A DNA stretch of 64,000 nt from Deltaproteobacteria bacterium (GTDB taxonomy: Bacteria; Desulfobacterota; Desulfobacteria; Desulfobacterales; UBA2156): contig JAFDGC010000007.1 of NCBI GenBank assembly GCA_019309485.1, forward strand, positions 43,309 to 107,308, read 5' to 3'. Below, in pieces: positions 1 to 9,000 of the stretch. Numbering within the stretch: position 1 is the first letter of the stretch; every line of letters starts with the position of its first letter. The translations under genes and the position numbers were made by a program. The notes below the pieces were generated by a model. It saw only the letters and a list, made by a program, of their open reading frames with translations, ran no database searches and was not told the DNA's origin.

Positions 1-371
1 AAAGAAAGGGTGGAGTGCCCCTGAACCAGTTGCACAAAGGCGTTTTTGGGAAAAAACCAAAGCCGGCAATCGGTGAGGGCTTCGGCATGGGCGGGAAAGG
101 TGCGTCCGGTGAAGGCCGCCACTTCTCCGAAAGGCTCTCCGCCACCCAGGATGTGCAGAATCTGCTCTTTTCCCTCTCCTGAAACCGTGAAGACTTTCAC
201 CACACCGTCGTCAACGATATAAAATCCGTTTCCCGGGTCCCCTTGCGAAAAGATGATCTCCCCTTTTTGGGCCTGCCGGGAAACGGCGATGCGCCGAATC
301 GCTTCCATCTGTTCCCGGGGGAGGCCTTCAAACAGGGAAGAGTGTGCCAGGGCGTCCTTGGCGGGTGTCAT
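1..371 (-). CDS. Crp/Fnr-family cyclic-nucleotide-binding-domain protein, N-terminal 123 residues (cut by window edge)
   Basis: Read from ATG at 371 on the minus strand, the product opens with a short helix followed by a cNMP-binding beta-roll: IFSQGDPGNGFYIVDDG at about residues 39-55, then a GEPFGEVAAFTG phosphate-binding-cassette-like segment near residues 78-89. This is the effector domain of Crp/Fnr transcription factors or of stand-alone cNMP-domain proteins. The helix-turn-helix part, if present, lies outside the window. No N-terminal FNR-type cysteine cluster is visible, so it is not a classical Fe-S FNR. It is divergent from the HD-domain gene at 482, and the shared spacer holds an FNR/DNR-like palindrome (406-419), which suggests autoregulation. 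Family confidence is high; the effector is unknown. Confidence 0.85.
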   Translation of the reverse strand, partial: MTPAKDALAHSSLFEGLPREQMEAIRRIAVSRQAQKGEIIFSQGDPGNGFYIVDDGVVKVFTVSGEGKEQILHILGGGEPFGEVAAFTGRTFPAHAEALTDCRLWFFPKNAFVQLVQGHSTLS

Positions 372-405
372 GCCGTCTCCTTTTTTTTCAAAAAAAACTA
401 ACCGA

Positions 406-419
406 TTGATCTAAGTCAA
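406..419. promoter_or_regulatory. FNR/DNR-like palindromic operator
   Basis: TTGAT-CTAA-GTCAA lies in the 110-bp spacer between the divergent Crp/Fnr-type gene and the HD-domain gene. It has the 5-4-5 layout of Crp/Fnr-superfamily sites (TTGAT-N4-ATCAA for FNR, TTGAC-N4-GTCAA for DNR-like proteins), with one mismatch to perfect symmetry. The adjacent Crp/Fnr gene is the obvious candidate binder. This is pattern matching only. Confidence 0.5.
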
Positions 420-481
420 GGTATCCGTTTGAATTCAAGGATAAAAATGAGGGCAAGTCAACATCAAAACGGAGGTGCATT

Positions 482-1210
482 ATGAAATGTCCGGGACAGG
501 ACAGCCGATACTGGAAACCGGGCGCCATTTTCGAGGTTCAGTGCCCGAAATGCAAAAATCCCGTGGAATTTTTCAAGGATGACACCGCCCGGAAATGCGA
601 TCGCTGCGGCCATCGGTTCGTAAATCCCAACATGGATTTCGGATGCGCGTCCTATTGCGAATACGCCGAACAGTGTCTCGGGACCCTTCCGGATGAACTC
701 ATGGCCCAAAAGGAAGACCTGCTCAAGGACCGGGTGGCGGTGGAAGTTAAACGATACCTGAAAAGCGATTTTAAAAGGATCGGGCATGCCGGCCGGGTGG
801 CCCGGTACGCGGAAAAGATCGGAAGGCAGGAAGGCGGGAATCTGGCGGTGATTCTGTGTGCGGCTTACCTGCACGACATCGGGATCCCCGAGGCGGAGCG
901 CAAATACAACAGCGCCGCCCCCGAATACCAGGAAAAGGAAGGACCGCCCGTCGCCCGGGCGATTCTCGAAAAACTCAAGGCCAAAACGCCCCTCATCGAC
1001 GAGGTGTGCGGCATCATCGCCCATCACCATCACCCCAAGGGGGACGACACCCTCAATTTCAAGGTGGTTTACGACGCCGACCAGATCGCCAATCTCGAGG
1101 AAGCGCTGAAACATACGGCCATGGAAAAGGATCGACTCAAGGAAAAGATCGAAACGACACTATTGACCCAAAGCGGGAAAAAAACCGCCGAGGCGACGCT
1201 GCTGGCATAA
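482..1210 (+). CDS. HD-domain phosphohydrolase with N-terminal zinc-ribbon-like segment
   Basis: The 242-residue protein starts at an ATG preceded by GGAGGTG. Residues 1-65 are cysteine-rich (pairs C21/C24 and C39/C42, then C55, C59, C65), resembling a zinc ribbon or Fe-S binding region. From about residue 100 it is an HD/HDIG domain: a HAGR histidine, LHDIGIPEAE and a downstream HHHHP cluster would supply metal ligands. HD domains hydrolyse phosphodiesters or phosphomonoesters, often of nucleotides or cyclic dinucleotides; the substrate cannot be told here. It is divergent from a Crp/Fnr-type gene and possibly controlled by it. Soluble, with no signal peptide. Confidence 0.8.
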   Translation: MKCPGQDSRYWKPGAIFEVQCPKCKNPVEFFKDDTARKCDRCGHRFVNPNMDFGCASYCEYAEQCLGTLPDELMAQKEDLLKDRVAVEVKRYLKSDFKRIGHAGRVARYAEKIGRQEGGNLAVILCAAYLHDIGIPEAERKYNSAAPEYQEKEGPPVARAILEKLKAKTPLIDEVCGIIAHHHHPKGDDTLNFKVVYDADQIANLEEALKHTAMEKDRLKEKIETTLLTQSGKKTAEATLLA

Positions 1211-1228
1211 CTGGCGAAACCGACATGT

Positions 1229-1423
1229 TTGATAGAATCGGAAAAAGGCTGATTTTGTTCGCACCGCAACCCTTTTCGGGAGATCCAAAGGGTTTCGCTA
1301 AATCTCAAGAACTCGACACAAGTGCCTCAAACAGCCTGAGATTTTTAACGCTCAACCCTTTGTATCTCTTTTTCCGAAAAGACTTGAACGATGCTCACAA
1401 AAGCCTTTTTAAGAAGCGATCAA
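1229..1423 (+). repeat. Dispersed MITE-like palindromic repeat, family A, copy 1
   Basis: A 195-bp element with imperfect terminal inverted repeats: the left end begins TTGATAGAATCGG-AAAAAGGCT, and the right end read on the other strand begins TTGATCGC and also contains AAAAAGGCT. Nested internal complementary blocks (CCTTTTCGG/CCGAAAAG, CAAAGGGTT/AACCCTTTG, AAATCTCA/TGAGATTT) could fold the whole element into one long hairpin. Near-identical copies lie at 46479-46672 (inverted) and 58157-58350, and an end fragment at 4921-4975. No coding capacity. Confidence 0.85.
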
Positions 1424-1465
1424 CTTTTCAAAATCTATGGAAGCCAGCCAACGAAAGGGGATATC

Positions 1466-2221
1466 ATGAAAGTCATGCGTAAAATCATCGAAATCGACGA
1501 AGACCTCTGTGACGGATGCGGTCAATGCGCGCTTTCCTGCGCGGAAGGCTCCCTTGAGATCGTGGACGGCAAGGCAAAGGTCATCTCCGAAAACCTGTGC
1601 GACGGCCTGGGGGCCTGCATCGGGGAATGTCCCCAGGGGGCCCTGCGCATCGTGGAGCGCGAAGCCGACGCCTTTGACGAGGAGGCCGTGGAAGAACATT
1701 TGAAAACAATGGAGCAAAAGGCCCATACGGCGGCCCATACGGCGCCCCAGGGGTGCCCTTCCGCCGCCGTCCGGTCCTTTCCCGGGGCCGATCCCTGTGC
1801 GGAAGCCAACCGGCCCACGGCGCTTCAATCCGAAAAGCGGTCCGAACTCACCCACTGGCCCATCCAGATCAAGCTGGTCCCCCCCACGGCCCCGTTTCTC
1901 AAGGGCGCCCACCTGCTGGTGGCGGCGGATTGCGTCCCGGTGGCGTTTCCGTCACTGCACCAGGAGTTTTTAAAGGGCCGGGCCGTAATGATCGGTTGCC
2001 CCAAGTTCGACGACGTGCAGGACTACATCGACAAGTTTTCGGAAATCTTCAAGGCCGCCGGGATTCAAAGCGTGACCACCGTGGTCATGGAAGTCCCCTG
2101 CTGCAGCGGCCTTCCCATGATCGTGAAAAAAGGGATGGAGAAATCCGGAAAAAATATTCCCATGGAAAAAGTGGTGGTCAGCGTCCGGGGAGAAATCCTG
2201 CGACACGAAAAAGCGGCCTAA
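1466..2221 (+). CDS. 4Fe-4S ferredoxin-like protein with C-terminal Cys-Cys domain
   Basis: A 251-residue cytoplasmic iron-sulfur protein. The start at 1466 was chosen because GAAAGGGG precedes it and the Fe-S domain begins at once; the longer frame from 1391 runs through repeat A. A full CxxCxxCxxxC set (CDGCGQCALSC) lies near residues 12-22. The second motif reads CDGLGACIGECP, with Leu where the second Cys of a canonical cluster would be, a variant known in anaerobe ferredoxins of this type. The C-terminal half carries IGCPKFDD and PCCSG cysteines. Probably an electron-transfer or sensor protein. Its stop overlaps by 4 nt the stop of the convergent siroheme protein gene. Confidence 0.75.
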   Translation: MKVMRKIIEIDEDLCDGCGQCALSCAEGSLEIVDGKAKVISENLCDGLGACIGECPQGALRIVEREADAFDEEAVEEHLKTMEQKAHTAAHTAPQGCPSAAVRSFPGADPCAEANRPTALQSEKRSELTHWPIQIKLVPPTAPFLKGAHLLVAADCVPVAFPSLHQEFLKGRAVMIGCPKFDDVQDYIDKFSEIFKAAGIQSVTTVVMEVPCCSGLPMIVKKGMEKSGKNIPMEKVVVSVRGEILRHEKAA

Positions 2222-3030
2222 GAATTGTTTTTGCCGGCGTGTTTTTCGACCAGGCGGTTCAGGTCTTCATCCGAGAGGACTTCGCCGAAGCGTTCCCCCC
2301 GCCGGCTCTTTTCTTTGTACAAGGCCATACAGTCCGAGACGATTCGAAGGACTTGCGCTTCGGTGTAGATTCCCGGGAGCTCTACGGCCAAGTGCGGGTG
2401 CCGTCCCAGTTTCCCGCCCAGCTGGACCCGGAACCCCGTTTCCCCCGAAGCAAGGGTGCCGGTGGGACAGACGGCAATGCATTTCCCGCACGACAGGCAC
2501 CGCGTAAAATCGATGGCCGGTTTTTCTTCCGTGTCATCAAGCCTGACGGCGTCCTCCCGGCAGGCGGAAACACACGCCTGGCAGAGGGTGCAGTCCTCCC
2601 GGGTCACTTGGGGACGACAGGCTCCGATGATGCCGATGTCCTTGATTTGGGGCTGGGAACAGGCGTTGGGGCATTCCGCCAGGGCCACCCGGAACTGGTG
2701 ATGATACTTCAAAGGCCCTTTCACGCAGGATTCGAGGAAGGCCCGCAAGTCCGCCTCTTTTAAAAGCACTTCGATCGCTTTGACGAGACGGTCTCCCGGA
2801 TGTGCCCGATTGAGGCACCCGGAGGGTCCGAAACATATTTCGACCTGGAAACCCGTGATCTCTTCATCCCGGCCGGCAAGAAACCGCTTCCGGGTGGCCT
2901 CCACCTCGGCCGGGGTGATCCGGGATTTGCCAGCGTCGGCCGCCTCTTTTTCGATTGCGGCCTTGACTTTTTTCCGGACGAAAAAAGGGACGTTTTTCAC
3001 GGCCGCTTCGGCTTCCGGTGTCCATTCCAC
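2218..3030 (-). CDS. Small siroheme sulfite/nitrite reductase-like protein with PCP-red and ferredoxin domains
   Basis: The 270-residue protein has three parts. Residues 1-50 (WTPEAEAAVKNVPFFVRKKV) match the PCP-red domain of protochlorophyllide-reductase-like proteins. The middle has the siroheme-4Fe4S signature C-x5-C (CFGPSGC) followed by C-x3-C (CPNAC), diagnostic of sulfite and nitrite reductases. A two-cluster ferredoxin insert (CTLCQACVSAC and CLSCGKCIAVCP) follows. This is the layout of the small assimilatory-type, low-spin sulfite reductases of sulfate reducers, here with an added PCP-red domain. Likely cytoplasmic and electron-accepting. The physiological substrate is inferred, not shown. 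Confidence 0.75.
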   Translation of the reverse strand: MEWTPEAEAAVKNVPFFVRKKVKAAIEKEAADAGKSRITPAEVEATRKRFLAGRDEEITGFQVEICFGPSGCLNRAHPGDRLVKAIEVLLKEADLRAFLESCVKGPLKYHHQFRVALAECPNACSQPQIKDIGIIGACRPQVTREDCTLCQACVSACREDAVRLDDTEEKPAIDFTRCLSCGKCIAVCPTGTLASGETGFRVQLGGKLGRHPHLAVELPGIYTEAQVLRIVSDCMALYKEKSRRGERFGEVLSDEDLNRLVEKHAGKNNS

Positions 3031-3036
3031 AATGAT

Positions 3037-3255
3037 TTATCCTTTCGCCGGTTCTTGTTCTTGGGATTCCCGGTGTGCGATGTCATGTCCGTGGGCGGAT
3101 TCCCACCGCTTATCGATAAAATACAATATGGGCACCGTCATCCGGGAAAAGAGCTGGGAGGCCGCCTCCCCGGGCATCAGGGAAATGGCAAGCCCCTGGA
3201 AGATGGGGTCGAAAAGGATCACGGGCGCCCCCACCACCACGGCCGCCGCCGATGG
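3037..3255 (-). pseudogene. C-terminal remnant of an RND-family efflux permease
   Basis: About 70 codons read [19 protein letters not shown], then LSRMTVP-type sequence. That matches the last transmembrane segments of RND/MMPL-type permeases, which normally run to about 1000 residues. In the same frame a TAA lies only some 15-20 codons further upstream (near 3271), and the adjacent DNA is IS630-type transposase debris. The gene has therefore been truncated to its 3' tail, presumably by insertion and deletion. No intact partner gene (membrane fusion protein) is present in the window. Confidence 0.65.
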
Positions 3256-3339
3256 AGATCCCGTCGAAGAAACCTCGTTCTTTTACCTTCCCTCTGTGCC
3301 AATGAGAGTGAGACACCTACCCCTTGAAAAATTAGTGTA

Positions 3340-4076
3340 GGGCGGTTAGGAGTTTCACCATGGATAATGTATCATACAAACCAAAGGACATGAAAGAATC
3401 TTTAGCACCCGCAACGATGATAGAGCGGCCCGGACGCCCCTCAACAGGAGCGACAGTGGGCTTCAGGCGTCGTCGGGCCTGAATACTTGTTTTTTCATCG
3501 GAGCAAACAACAAAATCTTCATCGCCCAGGGGCTTGCCATTCCATGTTCTGTGGTACAAATCCAGAATGCGTCCTGCTTTTTGTTCAAAATGTGGATCAC
3601 GGGGCCAAATCCAACTGCGATAGCACCAAGGGCGGATGGCGTCGGCACTGAGCCAGCGCCACACCTTCGCTCCGCTAATGGAAGCGACGATGCCACGCTG
3701 TATTGTCTGCTGCGCAATGTCATTACGACTCAGACGGGAGAAAGGCAGCCCCAAATCTTTTGGCAACTGGCAGGCAAGCGCCTTAATTTCGATTGCGATT
3801 TCAGGGGGAAAAAAGGCGGGGTCGCCCGCGCCTTGGCCGTTCCTGTAAACCGGCAAGGCGCTGGTCGAAGAAGCGCTTGCGCCACTTCGACACGATCTGT
3901 CGTGGCAAGTCCAGTTTTTCGCCGATCTCTTTATTGGACAAACCTTGTGCGGCAAGGAGGATAACCTTGGCTCGAATGACATCACGATACGGTGACGTAT
4001 ATTTTCGAGTGATGGCCTCCAAGTACTGCTTTTCTTTGGAATCCAAAAAAAGAACAAATGGGCTTTCTCTTGGCAT
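3340..4076 (-). pseudogene. IS630-family transposase, frameshifted and 3'-truncated
   Basis: Reading frame 1 starts at ATG 4076 (GGAGGTG upstream) and encodes a 91-residue helix-turn-helix segment (GLSNKEIGEKLDLPRQIVSKW) ending at about 3801. The catalytic part continues in another frame, through LACQLPKDLGLPFSRLS to CSDEKTSIQARRR, whose Asp-Glu belongs to the IS630 DDE catalytic core. The switch occurs at a run of six T then five C (minus strand) and needs a +1 shift. It could be programmed or decay. After GRPGRS near 3420 the similarity stops, so roughly the last 100 residues are missing; the frame closes at 3332. It sits against the RND remnant. Confidence 0.7.
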
Positions 4077-4264
4077 AGTTCACCTCCATTATTGGAGATC
4101 AAATATGCCACATGTAAAATTGAAATGCAACTATAATATCTCATCGTATTTATGACACAATGTACTAGTGACTAAATCTTTAGTTGATTGTTCAGTTAGA
4201 ATTGCTGGAAGATGGCCGATGCGGTTGACGTAAGGGAGAAAGGTATTGTAAGTTGAGACAGGAA

Positions 4265-4348
4265 ATGGCCCTTGATCTTTATCATTTAATGGCAACGGCA
4301 ATTCAGCAGGCCGAGGACGCCTTTTCGGCCGGGGAGGTCCCGGTGGGA
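4265..4348 (+). pseudogene. tadA: 5' fragment of tRNA adenosine deaminase gene tadA, cut by an IS
   Basis: The first 28 codons, with YHLMATAIQQAEDAF then SAGEVPVG, match the N terminus of TadA, whose conserved EVPVGAV segment precedes the catalytic HAE motif. Directly after VPVG the frame runs into transposase sequence (LEQTSSQKGTKAV), so the catalytic zinc site is absent. TadA makes inosine-34 in tRNA-Arg(ACG) and is essential in most bacteria, so an intact copy should exist elsewhere. The start is either ATG 4265 or an in-frame TTG at 4253, which has AAAGG at better spacing. Confidence 0.7.
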
Positions 4349-4872
4349 CTGGAACAGACCTCAAGCCAAAAAGGCACAAAAGCGGTCATCGGCAATAAAG
4401 GGTATGCACGGTTTTTGAAAAATGCCAAGGGAAGTGTGCAAATTGATCCGGAAGCCGTCGAGCGTGACCGGCGTTTTGACGGTAAGTTTGTATTGAACAC
4501 CAGCACAAAGATACCGTCAGACGAAGCCGCAAAAACCTATAAAAGCCTATGGCGAGTGGAACGCACCTTCCGGGAAGAAAAATCGACACTTGAAATTCGA
4601 CCCATTTTTCACCATCGAGACGATACCAGTATAGGCCATATTGTCGCCGGCTTTTTGGCCTTGCGCCTCGAAGTGGATCTCCAACGACGCCTGGAAGAAA
4701 ACAACTCCAGGTCCCTTGGCCGGATTTGATGCATGAACTAAAACAATTGCAAGCAGTTCGATTAGATCTCGATGGCAAACAATATCTCATCAGGACCGAT
4801 TTTGAAGGGAATGCTTACCATGCCTTCAAAGCCGCGGGGGTTCGCCCCCCAAGTCGGGTCACCTCGCTTTAA
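4349..4872 (+). pseudogene. IS1634-type (IS4 superfamily) transposase, C-terminal remnant with frameshift
   Basis: In frame with the tadA stub the sequence reads NKGYARFLKN, VLNTSTKIP, then the YRE-like end of an IS4/IS1634 DDE transposase (SLWRVERTFREEKSTLEIRP) and HIVAGFLALRL. Near 4704 one extra base shifts the frame; the true tail continues as QVPWPDLMHELKQLQ, DGKQYLIRTDFEG and ends at TAA 4870-4872. Only the last third of the family's roughly 500 residues is present, with two of the three catalytic acidic residues missing, so the element is dead. The left end of the IS is missing and replaced by the tadA junction. Confidence 0.75.
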
Positions 4873-4920
4873 AACCAACAAAAATGTAGTGCCATAAACC
4901 CGATTGTGGCGCGTAACGGA

Positions 4921-4975
4921 TCTCCCGAAAAGGGTTGCGGCGCGAACAAAATCGGCCTTTTTACGATTCCATCAA
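4921..4975 (-). repeat. Repeat family A, end fragment (copy 4)
   Basis: This 55-bp stretch matches one end of family A (CCCGAAAAGGGTTGCGGCGC, then AACAAAATCGGCC and TTACGATTCCATCAA), with the rest of the element missing. It starts about 45 bp beyond the transposase remnant, so the element may have been cut by the same rearrangement. Confidence 0.7.
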
Positions 4976-5052
4976 ACTTGACCGAAACCCCTTCCGAAAT
5001 CCCCGCCTTAAAAAGCGGGGGTAAGAGAAGCGATCCCAAAACAGGTATTCAC

Positions 5053-5094
5053 CTTACCGGGGAACCCCGCCCTTCGGGGCGGCCGGCTCCACTT
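5053..5094. repeat. GC-hairpin repeat, family C, copy 1
   Basis: ACCTTACCGGGGAACCCCGC followed by CCTTCGGGGCGG, giving short GC hairpins. The same CCTTGCCGGGGAACCCCGC-type core recurs at 21752-21793 and 52990-53033. It may act as a transcription terminator or be a small REP-like repeat. Confidence 0.5.
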
Positions 5095-5114
5095 GAAGAC
5101 CCATAGGGGTATTC

Positions 5115-5984
5115 ATGGAAAAAGCCGCCGGAATGATTGAAATCCATATCGCGACTTTGCTTTTCGGGTTCGCGGGATTGTTCGGAAAACTCGTGACCGC
5201 ACCGGCGCCGGTGATTGTCTTCGGCCGCACGTTTTTTGCCTTCGTTGTTTTGTCGGGTATCATAGGGGTTTTGAAAAAAGACTTCAGGCCCCGCTCTTTC
5301 AGGGATTTGGCTGCCTTTTTCCTTTTGGGCGCCGTTTTGGCCGGACACTGGATCGCCTTTTTCCACGCCATTCAAGTCTCCACCGTGGCGGTGGGCCTTT
5401 TCGCTTTTTCCGTTTTCCCGCTCTTCGTGACCTTTATGGAGCCTGTCTTTTTCAAAGAAAATCTCCGCCGGATCGATATTCTCACGGCGGTGATGGTCGT
5501 GGCTGGGCTTTGGTGCATTCTTCCGAATCTTGATCCGGCGAACCGCATCACCCAAGGCGTCGCCTGGGGGGTGATCGCCGGGATCTCCTTTGCGGTCCTG
5601 TCGATCCTCAACCGCAGGTATGCGCCGACATACTCCCCATTGGTGATCGCCGGATATCAGAACGGCGTCGCCGCCGTTTGCCTTGTTCCGGTCTGTGCAT
5701 TCATGGATTTTTCCCTCACACTGAAAGAGGGGATTCTTCTGGCGGTGTTGGGAATTTTCTGCACGGCTTTCGCCCATGCGTTGTTCATCCGGAGCCTTCG
5801 GTTCATCAAGACCCAACTTGCCGGTGTGATCACCGGGCTGGAGCCGGTTTACGGCGCGATTTTCGCCTTTTTGATCCTTGGAGAACGACCCGGTATCCGA
5901 ACCCTTGTGGGAGGCACACTGATCGTGGGCGCCGTCATGATCGGCACACTTCTGCGGGCCTCTTCCCCATCCCATGGAACCTGA
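5115..5984 (+). CDS. EamA/DMT-family transporter
   Basis: A 289-residue integral membrane protein with about ten hydrophobic segments arranged as two EamA repeats (about residues 8-140 and 150-285). The second repeat holds the typical ITGLEPVYGAIFAFLILGE loop plus helix. DMT exporters move amino acids, nucleobases or other metabolites across the inner membrane; the substrate cannot be predicted. The start at 5115 fits the beginning of the first hydrophobic segment, though no strong ribosome site is seen. It stands alone just downstream of the IS debris. Its stop overlaps a partial family B hairpin (5984-6029) that probably ends transcription. Confidence 0.85.
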   Translation: MEKAAGMIEIHIATLLFGFAGLFGKLVTAPAPVIVFGRTFFAFVVLSGIIGVLKKDFRPRSFRDLAAFFLLGAVLAGHWIAFFHAIQVSTVAVGLFAFSVFPLFVTFMEPVFFKENLRRIDILTAVMVVAGLWCILPNLDPANRITQGVAWGVIAGISFAVLSILNRRYAPTYSPLVIAGYQNGVAAVCLVPVCAFMDFSLTLKEGILLAVLGIFCTAFAHALFIRSLRFIKTQLAGVITGLEPVYGAIFAFLILGERPGIRTLVGGTLIVGAVMIGTLLRASSPSHGT

Positions 5985-6029
5985 CCCGCAACAGCGAGCG
6001 CATACCCCGCTGCTTGCTGTTGCGGTTCA
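5984..6029. repeat. Partial family B repeat forming a hairpin
   Basis: CCGCAACAGCGAGCGCATAC followed by CCCGCTGCTTGCTGTTGCGG: the two halves pair (CCGCAACAGC with GCTGTTGCGG). It shares its first 20 bases with the full-length family B copies at 13729, 57280 and 59194. It lies between convergent genes and could act as a bidirectional terminator. Confidence 0.6.
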
Positions 6030-9000
6030 GTTTCGAACCCCCGGGATACCGGGCGCTTCTTTTGAGAACCGTTCTTCGATGAACCGGACCACCCGTTCCA
6101 GTTCCAGTTCCAGCCGCCCTAAAAGGGGCTCCGCTGCGGTCTTTTCATTTCCAACGATCGCTTTTTCCAGACCCGCGGCCGCGGCATGCACTTCCTTGGC
6201 CGAAAGGGTTCCGGCGGCGCCTTTGATGGAATGACAGAGATCGGCGGCCTGTTGACGCTTTTCTTCGGCAAGCATCCCCCTGAGGTCTTTCGCGGCATCA
6301 CGATACGACTCGGCGAACATCTTGAGCATCCTGTCGATCAGGTCCTGTTTTCCGCTCATCCGGAAAAGGGCCTCCTGCAGATCCACCGGCGCCGGACGTT
6401 TTTCCGAAAACGCCGATACGGCAGGAAGATCATGCATCGCCTCCTTGCCCAAGGACCTTTGGGTCCACCGGGCGATGGTGCGAAACAGGATATCCGGATC
6501 CACTGGCTTTGCCAGATAATCGTTCATCCCCGCGGCCACACACCGTTCCCGTTCTCCCGCAAAGGTATGGGCCGTTATGGCGATGATGGGAAGATGCAAA
6601 CAGGCCGGCAATTCCCGTATTTTTCCGGCGGCCTGGATACCATCCATGATCGGCATCTGGACATCCATCAGCACCAGGTCGTACGGGGTTTGCCGGACGG
6701 CGGAAACGGCCTCTTCACCATTTTGGGCCACATCCACCCGGATGCCCGCATCCGTCAGGATCTCCCGTTGCACTTCCCGGTTAATGGGATTGTCTTCCAC
6801 CAGCAGGAGGCGAAGGCCTTTCAGGGAATGAAGCGGGCGGGTCCGATCCGGTGCCCCCGTTTTCGGGGATGTATCCGGCGTCTGGAAAAGCCTGCACAGT
6901 AAACCTCCGAGGCTCCGGCACCGCACCGGCTTTTCCAGGCGGGCGTCCAAGGCATAGGCGTCCGCGGTTTCCACGGCGCCCTGTACGCCGGAAGGGAGCA
7001 TCAAGACGGTGAGGATTTCATGAAACTCCCCTGACGCTTTAAGCTTTTTCGCCGCCTGAATCCCCAATCCATCCGACAGCGTGGCATTGATGAAGGCAAT
7101 CCTGACTGGGTTTTTCCCGGTCTCCGGCGCCTTCAGGAGGGTAAGCGCCGCCCTGAGGGTGTGGGCCGCCCGTACCCGGATGTGAAAGCGCGAAAGCAAT
7201 TCCCCCATCATCTCCTGAAAGGCATCGTTTCCGTGTAAAACCAATGCGGCCTTTTCCGCCCAGGGCCCACGTCGATCCGGAATCCACAGCGCCGCGCTGG
7301 GCGCGATCTTCAGGGGGACCGTGAAGACGAATTCAGAACCGATTCCTTCCCGGCTTTGAACATGGATATCCCCTCCCATGAGGGTGACGATCCGTTTGGA
7401 TATGGCCAGTCCCAGGCCGGTGCCGCCGTATTTCCGCGTGAAGGAGGCATCGGCTTGGGTAAAGGGCGAAAACAAATTCGAGAGGTCTTCTTCGGCGATG
7501 CCGATCCCTGTGTCCCGAACGGAAAAACGCAGGCGGATCGTATCATCCCGGCGCTCCTGGACGGAAACTCGAAGGAGGATCTCTCCGGCTTCCGTGAATT
7601 TCACGGCGTTGCCCACGATATTGATCAACACCTGTTCCAGCCGTAAAGAATCTCCGATGACCGTCTCGGGAATATCGGAGGCAAAAAACGTCATCAGCTC
7701 CAATCCCTTTTCCGAAACCGGTTCTGCAAACATATCCACCAGGTGATCCGTCAACGCTTCTATATCGAATTCCGTTTCCTCCAGGTGCAATTGCCCCTCC
7801 TCTATCCTGGAAAAATCCAGAATATCGTTGATGATCCCCAAAAGGATCTTTGCCGACCGGTGCATGGCGGTTAAATAGCCCCTTTGTTTCTGGTTCGGAT
7901 CCGTTTTCAGCATCAAGTGAATCAATCCCACGATGGCGTTCATGGGGGTTCGGATCTCATGGCTCATGTTGGCCAAGAATTCGCTTTTGGCGCGATTGGC
8001 GGCCTCTGCGGCCATTTTGGCCTGCTGCAAGCCCTCCATTTCTTTTTTTTCCGTGATGTCCCGGGCATTGATGATGATCCCGGCAACGGCCGGATCCTTG
8101 AGCATGTTGTCGGCGATGACCTCCACGGACCGCCATCCACCGTCCTTTCGCCGGAACCGGCATGCCAACGGTGGGGTCATCCCCGGGCGCTCCAGGCGGG
8201 CATCGAAAGCCCGGCGCACCGAATCGAGGTCCTCGGGATGCACATGGTCGAATACGGATCCGCCGATGATCGCATCGGGGGAATGCCCTAAAACCCGTTG
8301 CACCGACGGACTGGCGTAGCGCAACGTCCCCTTGTCATCCAACAGGAGGATGATGTCACTGGCGTTTTCAATGAGGAGACGAAAGTGTTTTTCGCTGTTC
8401 TTCAGGGTGTCGAGGGTTTCCGACAGGCGCTGGGCCATTTGATTGAATACGATCACCAATTTTCCCAGTTCATCCGAGCGCCGGATGGAAATCCGGGCGC
8501 TCAAGTCGCCCTTTCCGATACGCTCCGCGGCTTTTGCCAGTTGCCGGAGTGGATGGCTGATCCGCTGGGAAACGAAAATGAGTGTGATGACCAGGCCCGT
8601 TCCTCCGAAGACGGCAATGAAAAAAACGTAAGGGAGGGTCCGGTGGAGGGCGCCGAGCAGTTCTTTTTCGGGGGCTGCCACCAGAATGTACCACTCCCAC
8701 GGCGGGAAATGCCTGTACACGGCGAAATGGCGCCCGTTTTTTCCTGAGAAGGTCAACCGTCCGTTTTTCATGCCTTGCATGGTTTGGAACCATCGGACAT
8801 TTTCGATTCGTTTTCGAACCTGTTCGGAATCAGGATGCGCCTCGATAACTCCCCAGCTGCTGACGGCAAAGGCATACCCTTTTTCTCCCACGTTTACGGA
8901 TGCGATCATCTCCGCCGCATCCATCTGCGCCTTGAGGATACTGGCAGCGAATTGCTCCAGCCGGTACGTTTTGAGCATCTCTTCCTGGGTCACCACGATC

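Noticed and set aside
1753..2763. 336-residue frame across the ferredoxin-like and siroheme genes
   Set aside because: Overlaps two convergent genes with intact motifs and has no recognisable domain.
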